Assembly (NCBI RefSeq): GCF_001659685.2
Contig: NZ_LXYE02000001.1
Coordinates: forward strand, 310,001 to 374,000
Length of the DNA stretch: 64,000 bases
Direction: 5' to 3'
Source of the DNA: Labilibacter marinus
GTDB lineage: Bacteria; Bacteroidota; Bacteroidia; Bacteroidales; Marinilabiliaceae
The notes under the pieces were generated by a model that was not told where the DNA came from, did no database searches, and saw only the letters and a program-made list of their open reading frames with translations. The position numbers and the translations under genes are program-made. Within the stretch, counting starts at the first letter, position 1, and every line of letters begins with the position of its first letter. This document shows, in pieces, positions 1-8,182 of the stretch.

Positions 1-2
1 CT

Positions 3-1424
3 ATTACCCATTACCTCAATTATATAATAGATAATTCAAAACCAGAAGATTATTTTGTGTTTAATTTTGCAGGTTACTCAGATAGAGATTCAAATTTTAC
101 AACAGGTGTTAATGTAACCAATTTCTATACATATCGCGACAGCTTACTGTCGAAGGATTTGAATGATTCAGAAAAAATATCACTACATCAGCTGAGAGAT
201 TTATTAGAATTTATTCCAGCAAACAATCAACTGTTTCTTACGGAATCAGGAAATACAAAAGATTTTCAAAAAAACTTTATCAAAGCTCTAATTGAAAATA
301 ATCCAGATATTTCAAAACTCAGAAAAAGAAATAGGGTAATTATTTGTCCAAAAGAAGTAGGGTTTGATAATGTCAGTTGCGATGGGAATATAATACCTCA
401 TGGTCCACTCATTTATTTCTTAAGTTCTATTCCATCTTATCTAAATGTTTTTTACTTTTTTGATAAAGAAGAAAATGCAGAATTAGTTATTCATCAGGTA
501 CTCAAAAAACAGATTCAGTGCAAGGTGTTAGATAGGAGCTACTCAGATTTCTTTTTTGAGAAAAAATATTTCGAGGAGATGGAACATCTATTCCCATCAG
601 GTTCATTAAAATCAAGGGGAGCAGGAGTATTATCGCCTGTTAAAGACGAAACGATAAAAGGAATGGGTAAAAAGCATGCCTTAGTAATTGGTATTAATAA
701 TTATTCCAATGGAAATCCAATGTGGTCAAACCTAAATAATCCCACATACGATGCTGAGAAAATTGGACATGAATTAGAAACAGGCTATGGTTTTAAGGTA
801 GATTTATTGTTGGATGCCAATAACAAAGATATTTTCTCAAGCCTGAAAACTTATTCTGAAACCTTGGATGAAAATGACCAGTTATTTATTTTTATTGCAG
901 GACATGGCGATTTTGATAATGAATTTTTCCATGATGGTTTTATCGTAACCTCAAGTTCCAGACCTACAAATGACGACCAATATAGAAATACCTATATTTC
1001 ATTCTCTGAGATAGAAACCATAATTAATAATCTTCCTCCCAAACAAATTTTACTTTGTCTCGATGTATGTTTTGGCGGAGGTTTCGATGTAAAAGTGAAA
1101 CAAAATAGAAATAAACAAGATATTTATGAGGAACAAGAACTGGACGATTTTGTGTCTGATAAAATAGATTTAAAAACAAGGTTGTATATAACCTCTGGTA
1201 GTTTAAATGAAGTGCCTGATGGTTACGCGGGTAGGCATTCTCCTTTCGCTTATAAAATACTCGAAGCTTTACGCACCTCAGGAGGATCCAGAGGTTATCT
1301 TACTTCGAATCAGGTATTCAATTTTGTTGAAAGGTTGCCTTCAAAACCAATGTTTGGAAGTTTTGGAAGTAACGAACCTGGTAGTGCATTTCTGTTTATT
1401 TCAGAAGATGAGAATAAAGATTAA
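3..1424 (+). CDS. Caspase-like (C14) peptidase, 5' end missing
   Basis: The frame is already open at base 3, and the first start-like codon (GTG at 57) lies inside a conserved-looking strand, so the true start is left of the window. Numbered from that GTG, residues about 205-450 form a caspase/metacaspase fold: strand HALVIGINNY, catalytic His283 in IAGHGDF and catalytic Cys338 in LDVCFGG, ending in a HSPFAYKILEAL segment. Residues 1-180 look like a second, degenerate copy of the same fold: FNFAGY stands where the His loop should be and LFLTESGN where the Cys loop should be. Bacterial proteins of this family are cysteine peptidases often attached to other modules; the lost N-terminus may carry one. 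It converges on a sigma/anti-sigma pair on the other strand. Family is confident; substrate unknown. Confidence 0.88.
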   Translation: MTHYLNYIIDNSKPEDYFVFNFAGYSDRDSNFTTGVNVTNFYTYRDSLLSKDLNDSEKISLHQLRDLLEFIPANNQLFLTESGNTKDFQKNFIKALIENNPDISKLRKRNRVIICPKEVGFDNVSCDGNIIPHGPLIYFLSSIPSYLNVFYFFDKEENAELVIHQVLKKQIQCKVLDRSYSDFFFEKKYFEEMEHLFPSGSLKSRGAGVLSPVKDETIKGMGKKHALVIGINNYSNGNPMWSNLNNPTYDAEKIGHELETGYGFKVDLLLDANNKDIFSSLKTYSETLDENDQLFIFIAGHGDFDNEFFHDGFIVTSSSRPTNDDQYRNTYISFSEIETIINNLPPKQILLCLDVCFGGGFDVKVKQNRNKQDIYEEQELDDFVSDKIDLKTRLYITSGSLNEVPDGYAGRHSPFAYKILEALRTSGGSRGYLTSNQVFNFVERLPSKPMFGSFGSNEPGSAFLFISEDENKD

Positions 1425-1501
1425 TCGATTAATTTTGAATTGACATTAGGATATTTATTATTTTGAAATGGTATTTTAATGTTAATACTCCATTTTATAG
1501 T

Positions 1502-2293
1502 TTATTCTTGTAGATCATTAAGTAATGCATCTCTAGAATCGACGTTAACCCATTCATTTTGTACTTCGGTTTTTAGATATTTTATACAATTCTTTTGATC
1601 TCCTTTACCGAGATAACTCAGTGCTATTAACCAACTCACAGAGCCGTTATTATTTAAATAGTGTTTTTCTAGTGGTTTTAACATATCTAGTGCCTTGTCG
1701 TAAAGTTTTAACTCCATTAAACAAGTTCCTTCCATTAGTTTTGCTTTAGGGAAATTGTTTGGGTAAGCTTTATTAAAAGTAGTAAAGCTTTCTAAGGCTA
1801 ATGAAAAATCTTTTCGTTCGTATAGTACAACTGCTCTTTTAATCAATTCGAAATCTTTCTGGTTCAGATCGAAATAGTGCTCGTCGAGATTACCACCGCG
1901 GGCATTGATGGGGATTATAGATGGGTTATGCGAATAATATTTATGATATAGCTCTTTCGAATTATCTTTATTGGTAAGGAAAAATAAAGTGCCAACAAGA
2001 ATAACTATACTTGCGGCATACTTCATCCATGGTTGAATGAGTTTAACTTTTTGTATTCTAGGTGGATGATTAGCGTCAATTTCTTTAAGATTATCAATAA
2101 ACTCTTCTTTATAGATGTTTAGTAATCCTGAATGTAAATCTTTATGAATCTGAAATTTTTTGTTTAAAACTTCATCTTGGCTGATGTTTTTCTCAAAATC
2201 CTGCTTTTCATTAGTATCCATCTTATTTCTAAGATAATTATCAAACTCCTCTTCAAAAAAATGTTCATTTATGTCCATGCCATTGTTTTCCAT
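1502..2293 (-). CDS. Membrane anti-sigma-like protein with TPR domain
   Basis: 263 residues. A hydrophilic N-terminal part (about 1-88) is followed by one transmembrane segment (about 89-106, AASIVILVGTLFFL) and a C-terminal region of two to three TPR-like helical hairpins (about 145-255, with A/Y/L spacing around YERKDFSLALESF and LYDKALDMLKPLEKHY). It starts 12 bases after the stop of the ECF sigma gene on the same strand, so the two are probably one operon. This is the usual layout for a sigma factor and its membrane-bound regulator in Bacteroidota. I see no zinc-binding anti-sigma motif and no FecR domain, so anti-sigma function is inferred from position and topology; it could be a TPR scaffold. 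Confidence 0.7.
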   Translation of the reverse strand: MENNGMDINEHFFEEEFDNYLRNKMDTNEKQDFEKNISQDEVLNKKFQIHKDLHSGLLNIYKEEFIDNLKEIDANHPPRIQKVKLIQPWMKYAASIVILVGTLFFLTNKDNSKELYHKYYSHNPSIIPINARGGNLDEHYFDLNQKDFELIKRAVVLYERKDFSLALESFTTFNKAYPNNFPKAKLMEGTCLMELKLYDKALDMLKPLEKHYLNNNGSVSWLIALSYLGKGDQKNCIKYLKTEVQNEWVNVDSRDALLNDLQE

Positions 2294-2305
2294 AATTAGT
2301 TATAT

Positions 2306-2866
2306 TTAATTGTACAAGTCATTTTTATCAACATCAGATAGTACACGTTTTTTTAACTGATTAAAACATTTGTATTTCTGTGTTTTAACAGAATTTACAG
2401 TTGCGTAATTTAACTTGTCTTTTATTAACTCATTAGGCATGTTATCAAAGTAGAATAGTTTAAGCAGAGCCCTGCATTTATTTCCTAGTTCAAGTAGAGC
2501 TTTTCTAAGTACTTCTATCTTTTCACTATTAGAATCATCTATATGATCATATGTTTCACTTTTCTCAGACTTAAAGCTTATTTCATCAGTTCTTTTTGAT
2601 CTATTTAATTCATTTAGAAACAGATTTCTACCTATTTGGAATAGGTAAGTCTTTAATGAAGAAGTTAATTCCTGAAGTTTCCCTGTAATAATATTAAGAT
2701 GAAATGCATAAAATGCTTCGTGATAAACTTCTATCGCAATATCATTATTCACAGAATATTTTCTTTTAAGAAAAAATAGGAACTCATCTCGATATTTAAG
2801 ATATACTGATGCAATGACTTCCTTATTTCCAGTTTTTAATTCGTTTAAAACTTCTTTATTCGTCAT
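2306..2866 (-). CDS. ECF-type RNA polymerase sigma factor
   Basis: 186 residues, normal for an ECF sigma factor. Region 2 lies around residues 20-90 (YHEAFYAFHLNI, then LKTYLFQIGRNLFLNELNR, the -10 recognition helix). Region 4 lies around 115-175 (LLELGNKCRALLKLFYFDNM followed by a recognition helix near TVNSVKTQKYKC). It directs core RNA polymerase to a small set of promoters; the targets cannot be read here. The TPR-containing membrane protein immediately downstream probably controls it. The leader between this start and the divergent gene at 3023 is 156 bases. Confidence 0.88.
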   Translation of the reverse strand: MTNKEVLNELKTGNKEVIASVYLKYRDEFLFFLKRKYSVNNDIAIEVYHEAFYAFHLNIITGKLQELTSSLKTYLFQIGRNLFLNELNRSKRTDEISFKSEKSETYDHIDDSNSEKIEVLRKALLELGNKCRALLKLFYFDNMPNELIKDKLNYATVNSVKTQKYKCFNQLKKRVLSDVDKNDLYN

Positions 2867-3022
2867 GATTAATGCGCGTAAGATTTCCTTTAAAGCTTCT
2901 TGTTTACTTATGAATAGTTTAATGAGAGCAAGATAATTTAATAATTTGAAAAAATAATTCTCGTTTGGAGGTTACTTTTTAGGTTTTGAAATATAAACTC
3001 ATAAACAATAAAACTAAAAGGT

Positions 3023-3352
3023 ATGAAAACAGACAAGATTAACGGAAATAAAAGAATTAAGGTAGTGCTAATATTTGCAGTAATGATATTTGGAGTAAAC
3101 ACCTATGCTCAACGTGGGTGGAGTAGCGGTAATTTTTATAGCGAACGTGGTAATGTATGGAAGGAGTATAGTTGTGATAGAATGGCATACCGCACTGTTG
3201 TTTGGCATCAAGAGTATCATGAAGGGTATGTTCGTACTTGGCGATATAACCCTTATAACGGAAGATATTATTGGGCAAGCGAATGGCGTTCTGGTTATTT
3301 CTGGAACTATTCTTGGAGTCGTTGGTATCCTGTTCGCAGATGCAGATGGTAA
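3023..3352 (+). CDS. Small secreted Trp/Tyr/Arg-rich protein
   Basis: 109 residues with a clear signal peptide (cleavage after about VNTYAQ, residue 30). The roughly 79-residue mature part is dominated by Trp, Tyr, Arg and Ser, has two Cys (one in YSCDRMAY, one in RRCRW at the very end), and repeats aromatic-basic blocks such as WRYNPYNGRYYW. No family recognised. The frame with the signal peptide was preferred over two overlapping open frames in the same interval. The composition suggests a small beta-rich envelope-bound protein, but no function can be assigned. Confidence 0.65.
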   Translation: MKTDKINGNKRIKVVLIFAVMIFGVNTYAQRGWSSGNFYSERGNVWKEYSCDRMAYRTVVWHQEYHEGYVRTWRYNPYNGRYYWASEWRSGYFWNYSWSRWYPVRRCRW

Positions 3353-3388
3353 GGAAAGATTATTTTGAATTTTAAAAGTTAAATAATA

Positions 3389-3886
3389 ATGAGAAAACAG
3401 AATATTATGAAAACAGTATTTAAATTTTTAGTGGTAATAATGATTGGACTTATGAGTGTTTCATGTGACGAAGAACCAATTGAACCCGATAATAAACACG
3501 AGGAATGTATAGAAGGGAAGTATGATTTTTATAGAGTTTTGGCACAAACAAGTATTAATTGCTTCGACAACCAGTTTGGTTCTCTGTATCAAAATAGGGT
3601 TTTTACTGTGTTAAATATCGTTCAAAACCAGTATAAAACTTGCCGTGATGGTAGAGAGCAAATAGTTACGGAAGATATTATAAAGTTCAGAAATGTAACT
3701 GCACATAATGTGACTTTTGATTTTAGTATCTCACAAAATGTGAATGGAAATTTCAAACAATACCAAGGACATGTATCTGGCTTGAAAGGTGGAGAGGTGT
3801 ACGAAATAAATACAGGGGAAAATACATTTTATAATGTAAGTATGGGGCCGATAATGATACAAGGCAATAGTATTATATATAATTAA
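3389..3886 (+). CDS. Putative lipoprotein, unknown function
   Basis: 165 residues with a lipoprotein signal (hydrophobic stretch, then MSVSC followed by acidic DEEPIEPD, a composition compatible with surface export of Bacteroidota lipoproteins). A second ATG at 3407 (MKTVFKF) gives a more typical signal peptide and may be the true start. The mature domain has four further Cys and no motif I recognise. It lies 36 bases after the Trp/Tyr-rich protein in the same direction and may be co-transcribed with it. Confidence 0.65.
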   Translation: MRKQNIMKTVFKFLVVIMIGLMSVSCDEEPIEPDNKHEECIEGKYDFYRVLAQTSINCFDNQFGSLYQNRVFTVLNIVQNQYKTCRDGREQIVTEDIIKFRNVTAHNVTFDFSISQNVNGNFKQYQGHVSGLKGGEVYEINTGENTFYNVSMGPIMIQGNSIIYN

Positions 3887-4111
3887 TCTTCGTCTAAAAA
3901 TATTAACTGTTGTGTTATACGTATCAATAAATCGGTACTTTACGAAAGCAAACTCCTTGAACTTATTGACTCGCAAGCCTTGTATTTAAACTTTATAGTT
4001 CAACCACCTGACTTTACAGACAGACTCTAATTAGTTTAGGAATCTATTTAAATAATAGAGACCATCTCATCTTAGTAAAAAAAACAATTCATTATTTTAA
4101 TTTATTCCATT

Positions 4112-4984
4112 ATGAAAAATGTAAAATTCATTTATATAGTACTTATCGCATTTTGTTTATTCAGTTATACCAACCTAAAAGCCTCAGATGGCATCAAGTT
4201 TATAAAAAACGATTGGGAGAAAGCAAAGGCTCTGGCAAAAAAGGAAAATAAACCCATTTTTGTAGATGTGTATGCTACCTGGTGTGGTCCATGTAAAAAG
4301 TTATCAAACGAAACGTTCACAGATGAAGAAGTTGGTGAATTCTTCAATAGTGATTTTATCAACCTTAAAATTGATGGTGATGCAGATGAATCTCAAGCAT
4401 TTTTGCAAAAATACCCAATAGATGCATATCCAACGCTCTTCTTTATTTCGCCTCAAGGAGAAGTCATCAAGAATAAAACAGGTTTTATAGAAGCTGCAGA
4501 TTTATTGGTTATTGCAGATATTGTCCTTCACCCAGAAAATGACCCTATATTTAAGTTACAAAAGACAATTAGTACAGGAGTATTCAGTAAAAAGGAATTG
4601 TTTGAGTATATCATATTAGGAGCAAAAGATGATGAGTTAGATTGTAGTGCTGAAGCAGAAACGTATTTAGCTTACTATACACCCGAGGATTTAATAAAAA
4701 ATGATTCTGTTTTTGTAGCTTTTTACATTTACGATGATGATTATATGTCGGGTTATAATCAGTACCTAGCCAAAGAACATGATCAACTGCTTTATATATG
4801 GGAAGATTATGTAAGTAAAAAAGTGTATAAAGTACTTGAGCGTAATATTGAAAGAATAGCTATGAAGCAAGATAAAAAGGAGTTAAAGAAACTAAAGTCT
4901 TACGTAAGTCTTTGGGTTCCTAAAGAAGATAAGAAAGAGGTTTTTGGATTGCTGGATTCTTGTTTTGAAGAGTACTCAAATTGA
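4112..4984 (+). CDS. Exported thioredoxin-family protein
   Basis: 290 residues. The signal peptide ends near NLKAS (residue 25). A thioredoxin fold follows at about 30-135 with the redox pair Cys58/Cys61 in TWCGPCKK and the cis-proline at YPT (Pro107). The motif PIFVDVYATWCGPCKKL is typical of thioredoxin_7/DUF255-like periplasmic oxidoreductases. Residues 140-290 are an additional helical domain seen in Bacteroidota homologues. It probably reduces or isomerises disulfides in exported proteins; several Cys-containing exported proteins are encoded on either side. The 225 bases before it hold no gene that I can see. Confidence 0.85.
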   Translation: MKNVKFIYIVLIAFCLFSYTNLKASDGIKFIKNDWEKAKALAKKENKPIFVDVYATWCGPCKKLSNETFTDEEVGEFFNSDFINLKIDGDADESQAFLQKYPIDAYPTLFFISPQGEVIKNKTGFIEAADLLVIADIVLHPENDPIFKLQKTISTGVFSKKELFEYIILGAKDDELDCSAEAETYLAYYTPEDLIKNDSVFVAFYIYDDDYMSGYNQYLAKEHDQLLYIWEDYVSKKVYKVLERNIERIAMKQDKKELKKLKSYVSLWVPKEDKKEVFGLLDSCFEEYSN

Positions 4985-4997
4985 ATATTAACTTTAA

Positions 4998-5795
4998 ATG
5001 AATAAAACTAAACTCCTTGTATTGATCACAGCATACTTATTAGTTTCATTTGTCAGTATGCAAGCTCAGCATATAAAAGCCAATCCACATACTATTGGAA
5101 CTTTAATTTACAATACTCATGTTGATGTTGATTCAGCTCGATTTCCTTTTTTCTCCAATGGGAAGAATTATCAGTTAGAATTTGAAGTGAAGGATATAAA
5201 TGTAAATGAAAACGGCTTTAAGCAAGAGATAAATAGCGGAAGTGTTTGTGTACGCGTATTAGATAAGCAAAAAGTAATATGTGATACCTTAATTAATGGC
5301 GATTACCATATCGTTAGAGTAATTCGTATGACACCTCAAAAAAGGTATTCTGATTTATTGGTTTTAGCTGATTGGTCTGGAGGTGCTAGTTCGCCTCCAA
5401 CATATGAGTTTTACATCTTCAATAATCACCGATTTATTCGTTTAAAAATGCCATTACTGGTGTACATCGACGGTTATCAATTAGCAGATATTAATGTGGA
5501 TGGGATTATAGATGTAACAGGACTCGATTTTATGGATAAGTTAAATGATTTACTTCATACCGATAGGTTTACTAGAATTAGTCGTCCCAGATTTTACAAC
5601 TTTAATGAACAGGAAGGTAAAATGATAAATGTAGATTATCTTTTTATAGATGATCATGAAGTATTGGCGTATAAGAATGAGCTTTTAATGATTAAAGCTA
5701 CGACTAATGATGAACGAATAAAAATGGAAGTGCTTCAATTGTTAGAATATGAGAATGAGCAAAGGAGATTATATTTTAAAGTTAAAGCAAAATAG
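4998..5795 (+). CDS. Secreted protein, unknown function
   Basis: 265 residues with a signal peptide (LLVSFVSMQAQ, cleaved near residue 24). It follows the thioredoxin-like gene after 13 bases, so the two are probably co-transcribed. The mature part contains an acidic repeat-like stretch, LADINVDGIIDVTGLDFMD, resembling the D-x-N-x-D-G calcium-binding loops of FG-GAP/dockerin-type repeats. I do not recognise a named family. Two Cys in the mature domain (SVCVRV and KVICDTL) could be a substrate for the neighbouring redox protein; this is inference. Confidence 0.6.
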   Translation: MNKTKLLVLITAYLLVSFVSMQAQHIKANPHTIGTLIYNTHVDVDSARFPFFSNGKNYQLEFEVKDINVNENGFKQEINSGSVCVRVLDKQKVICDTLINGDYHIVRVIRMTPQKRYSDLLVLADWSGGASSPPTYEFYIFNNHRFIRLKMPLLVYIDGYQLADINVDGIIDVTGLDFMDKLNDLLHTDRFTRISRPRFYNFNEQEGKMINVDYLFIDDHEVLAYKNELLMIKATTNDERIKMEVLQLLEYENEQRRLYFKVKAK

Positions 5796-5853
5796 TGAAA
5801 ACGAGCATGTGTGTGTTTGAGAGTTACATGCAATAAATGAAAATAATATACGC

Positions 5854-6783
5854 ATGAAAATAAGAGTATTAATATCTCTAGCAGCAATCATGTTACTGTA
5901 TGTTCAACTTGCTGCTCAATCAAAAAAAAGATATACAAAAACAGAGTATATTCAACAATATAAAGATTTAGCAATAAAAGAAATGAAAAGGACTGGAGTG
6001 CCTGCGAGCATTACTATGGCACAAGCAGTGTTAGAGTCAAGATATGGCAATTCAATTTTGGCGCAAAGGTCAAATAATCACTTTGGAATAAAATGCCATA
6101 GCGATTGGAAGGGAAAAACAATTACCTATTCGGATGATAATCCTGATGACTGTTTTAGGGTATACAAAAAGGTTTACAATTCCTATATAGATCATTCCAA
6201 TTTTTTATTAAAGAATGCTAGATACGCAAGTTTGTTTGAGCTTAAAGTTACTGATTATAAAAATTGGGCTTTGGGTTTAAAAGAAGCAAATTACGCAACT
6301 GATCCGGCATACCCTTATAAACTGATTCGAATAATTGAGGAAGAAAGGCTCTTTTTATTAGATAAAAAAAGATGGAATAAAGTAACTGCACCAGAAAGTG
6401 CTATTGACGATTTTGAAATTATATTATTTAAAACACACGAAATAAAGTATAACAATGGTGTAAAATATATAAAAGTAGAAGATGGCGATTCATTTGGATC
6501 TATATCAGAGGAGTTTGGTTTGCGTGCGTGGGAGTTATATACATATAATGATTTAAAGGAAGATGCAAATATAAAAAGGTATCGTTATATATATATTCAA
6601 TCAAAAAGGAGTAAGGCACACCGTAAACATGTATATCATGTTGTAAAAGAAGGAGAGTCATTACATTATATTTCGCAAAAGTATGGTATAAAAGAAAAGA
6701 ATTTGCTAAAATATAATCATCTTAAAAAAGGTGAGCCCTTGCAAAAAGGAATTAAACTAAATTTACGCAGGAAGAAAAAGTAA
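5854..6783 (+). CDS. Peptidoglycan glucosaminidase (GH73) with LysM repeats
   Basis: 309 residues. Signal peptide to about residue 22 (LAAQS). The glucosaminidase domain (about 30-170) shows the family hallmark MAQAVLESRYGNS with the likely catalytic Glu61, then NNHFGIKCHSDWKG and YATDPAYPYKLIRIIEE. Two LysM-type modules follow: a degenerate one at about 204-250 and a clearer one at about 258-304 (YHVVKEGESLHYISQKYGI). The enzyme cleaves the glycan strand of peptidoglycan between GlcNAc and MurNAc in the periplasm and is usually needed for cell separation. A TonB-like gene follows after 3 bases. Confidence 0.9.
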   Translation: MKIRVLISLAAIMLLYVQLAAQSKKRYTKTEYIQQYKDLAIKEMKRTGVPASITMAQAVLESRYGNSILAQRSNNHFGIKCHSDWKGKTITYSDDNPDDCFRVYKKVYNSYIDHSNFLLKNARYASLFELKVTDYKNWALGLKEANYATDPAYPYKLIRIIEEERLFLLDKKRWNKVTAPESAIDDFEIILFKTHEIKYNNGVKYIKVEDGDSFGSISEEFGLRAWELYTYNDLKEDANIKRYRYIYIQSKRSKAHRKHVYHVVKEGESLHYISQKYGIKEKNLLKYNHLKKGEPLQKGIKLNLRRKKK

Positions 6784-6786
6784 CAC

Positions 6787-7533
6787 ATGAATAAAACATA
6801 TAACAAAAAAGCTACTATTGGTGCAGTATTATTTCATGCCATTTTATTCATTCTTCTTCTTATTGGAGGTTTTAAAATTATTCCTCAAGAAGAAGGAATC
6901 ATTGTTAGTCTGGGAGCCGAAGAAAAAGGAACTGGTTTAAAACAAAAAGCTTACGCAGCTCAAGAGCCTGATATTCCTATACCTACTAAGGTTTCTGTAA
7001 CTGTGCGCTCAAAACCTGCACCTGCAGTACAAGTAAAAGAAACACCCAAAGCTCAGGATTTTGAAGATGCACCTGAAATTAAAAGCGCAAAGCCTGAAGT
7101 AAAAAAGGTTAATGATGAGGAGGCAAAGAAGAATAAAGAAAAGATAAAGCAAAAAGAATTAAGTAAGAAAGTAGATCATCAGGTTTCCAATGCTTTTAAC
7201 AAAACGGTGAAAACCAGTACTACTTCCACTAATGTTAGTATAAATGGTAATGATACGGGCAGTGGAGTTAGTTTAAATGGTAGGTCTCTTCAGGGATCAT
7301 TGCCTCCACCCGAATATGTAGTTCAGGAAGAAGGTATTGTTGTGGTTCAGATTACTGTAAATAAAAAAGGCGATGTAACTAGCGCTGAATACCAAATGAA
7401 AGGTTCTACAACTCAGCATTCTGAACTTATAAAGGCGGCAATTACTGCAGCTAAAAAAGCTAAGTTTAATGTGGATAGTGATGCTCCTCGGGTTCAAAAA
7501 GGTACGATTACTTATCTGTTTGAGTTGAATTAA
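6787..7533 (+). CDS. TonB-family energy transducer
   Basis: 248 residues. A single N-terminal transmembrane helix (about 10-30, GAVLFHAILFILLLIGGF) is followed by a Pro/Lys/Glu-rich periplasmic linker (about 55-140) and a C-terminal TonB/TolA-like domain (about 170-248) with the pattern VVVQITVNKKGDVTSAEY and AAITAAKKAKFNV. This architecture transmits proton-motive force from ExbB/ExbD to outer-membrane receptors. No exbB or exbD is adjacent, so it is an orphan TonB. It starts 3 bases after the glucosaminidase stop and is surely co-transcribed with it. Which receptor it serves is unknown. Confidence 0.85.
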   Translation: MNKTYNKKATIGAVLFHAILFILLLIGGFKIIPQEEGIIVSLGAEEKGTGLKQKAYAAQEPDIPIPTKVSVTVRSKPAPAVQVKETPKAQDFEDAPEIKSAKPEVKKVNDEEAKKNKEKIKQKELSKKVDHQVSNAFNKTVKTSTTSTNVSINGNDTGSGVSLNGRSLQGSLPPPEYVVQEEGIVVVQITVNKKGDVTSAEYQMKGSTTQHSELIKAAITAAKKAKFNVDSDAPRVQKGTITYLFELN

Positions 7534-7582
7534 TATTAATAAGGCTATCGATAATACTATTAACCTTAAGGGAAAATGCTTA

Positions 7583-8104
7583 ATGAGAGTATTTTTAATT
7601 CTATTGTGTAGTTTACTGTTTCATATCTCGGTATTTACTCAGACAATAAATGTGGAAAAATCCTTTGTAGAATTTAAGGTGAAAAGCATGAAAGTTCATA
7701 CTATAAATGGTTCTTTTAAAGTGGTATCAGGTATTATACAATTGGATACTGTGAATCATTTTAATGAGATGTTAGTGTTACATATAAGTGCAAGTTCAAT
7801 TAATACGGGAATTGAAAAAAGGGATAGGGTATTAAAGGGTGAGTTTTATTTCAATACTGCGATGTACCCAACGGTTAGTTTTCTTTCTGAAAAAGTATTA
7901 AAAATTTCACAGAATAAGTGGGAGGCAAAAGGTATGTTAAATATTAAAGGGGTTGCTCATGTGGTTACTATTCCCTTTAGTATACAAAAGAATATTGCTA
8001 AAGGAAATATTTGCATCAATAGATTAGATTATGGAGTCGGTGGAACTGGAACATTTTTCGTTGATAAAGATGTTCAAATAAACTTCAAATGTGTAATAAA
8101 CTAG
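7583..8104 (+). CDS. YceI-family secreted protein
   Basis: 173 residues with a signal peptide (cleavage near VFTQ, residue 20). The mature part matches the YceI lipocalin-like barrel: VEFKVKSMKVHTINGSF near the start, SSINTGIEKRDRVLKGEFYF, MYPTVSF, then GMLNIKGVAHVVTIPF. YceI proteins bind isoprenoid or polyprenoid ligands in the periplasm. It follows the TonB gene after 49 bases in the same direction. Family assignment is secure; the ligand is unknown. Confidence 0.87.
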   Translation: MRVFLILLCSLLFHISVFTQTINVEKSFVEFKVKSMKVHTINGSFKVVSGIIQLDTVNHFNEMLVLHISASSINTGIEKRDRVLKGEFYFNTAMYPTVSFLSEKVLKISQNKWEAKGMLNIKGVAHVVTIPFSIQKNIAKGNICINRLDYGVGGTGTFFVDKDVQINFKCVIN

Positions 8105-8182
8105 GTCAGTTTTATTAATGTAAAATTGAATGAGTAATACATATTATTAAGAAGGTACTGTAAAATTTAAATAGAATGTTGT

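Noticed and set aside
3057-3368. Two other open frames over the Trp/Tyr-rich gene
   Set aside because: Only the frame at 3023 has a signal peptide; the others are by-products of its skewed composition.
3887-4111. Possible gene remnant between the lipoprotein and thioredoxin genes
   Set aside because: All frames are broken within about 30 codons and show no recognisable motif.
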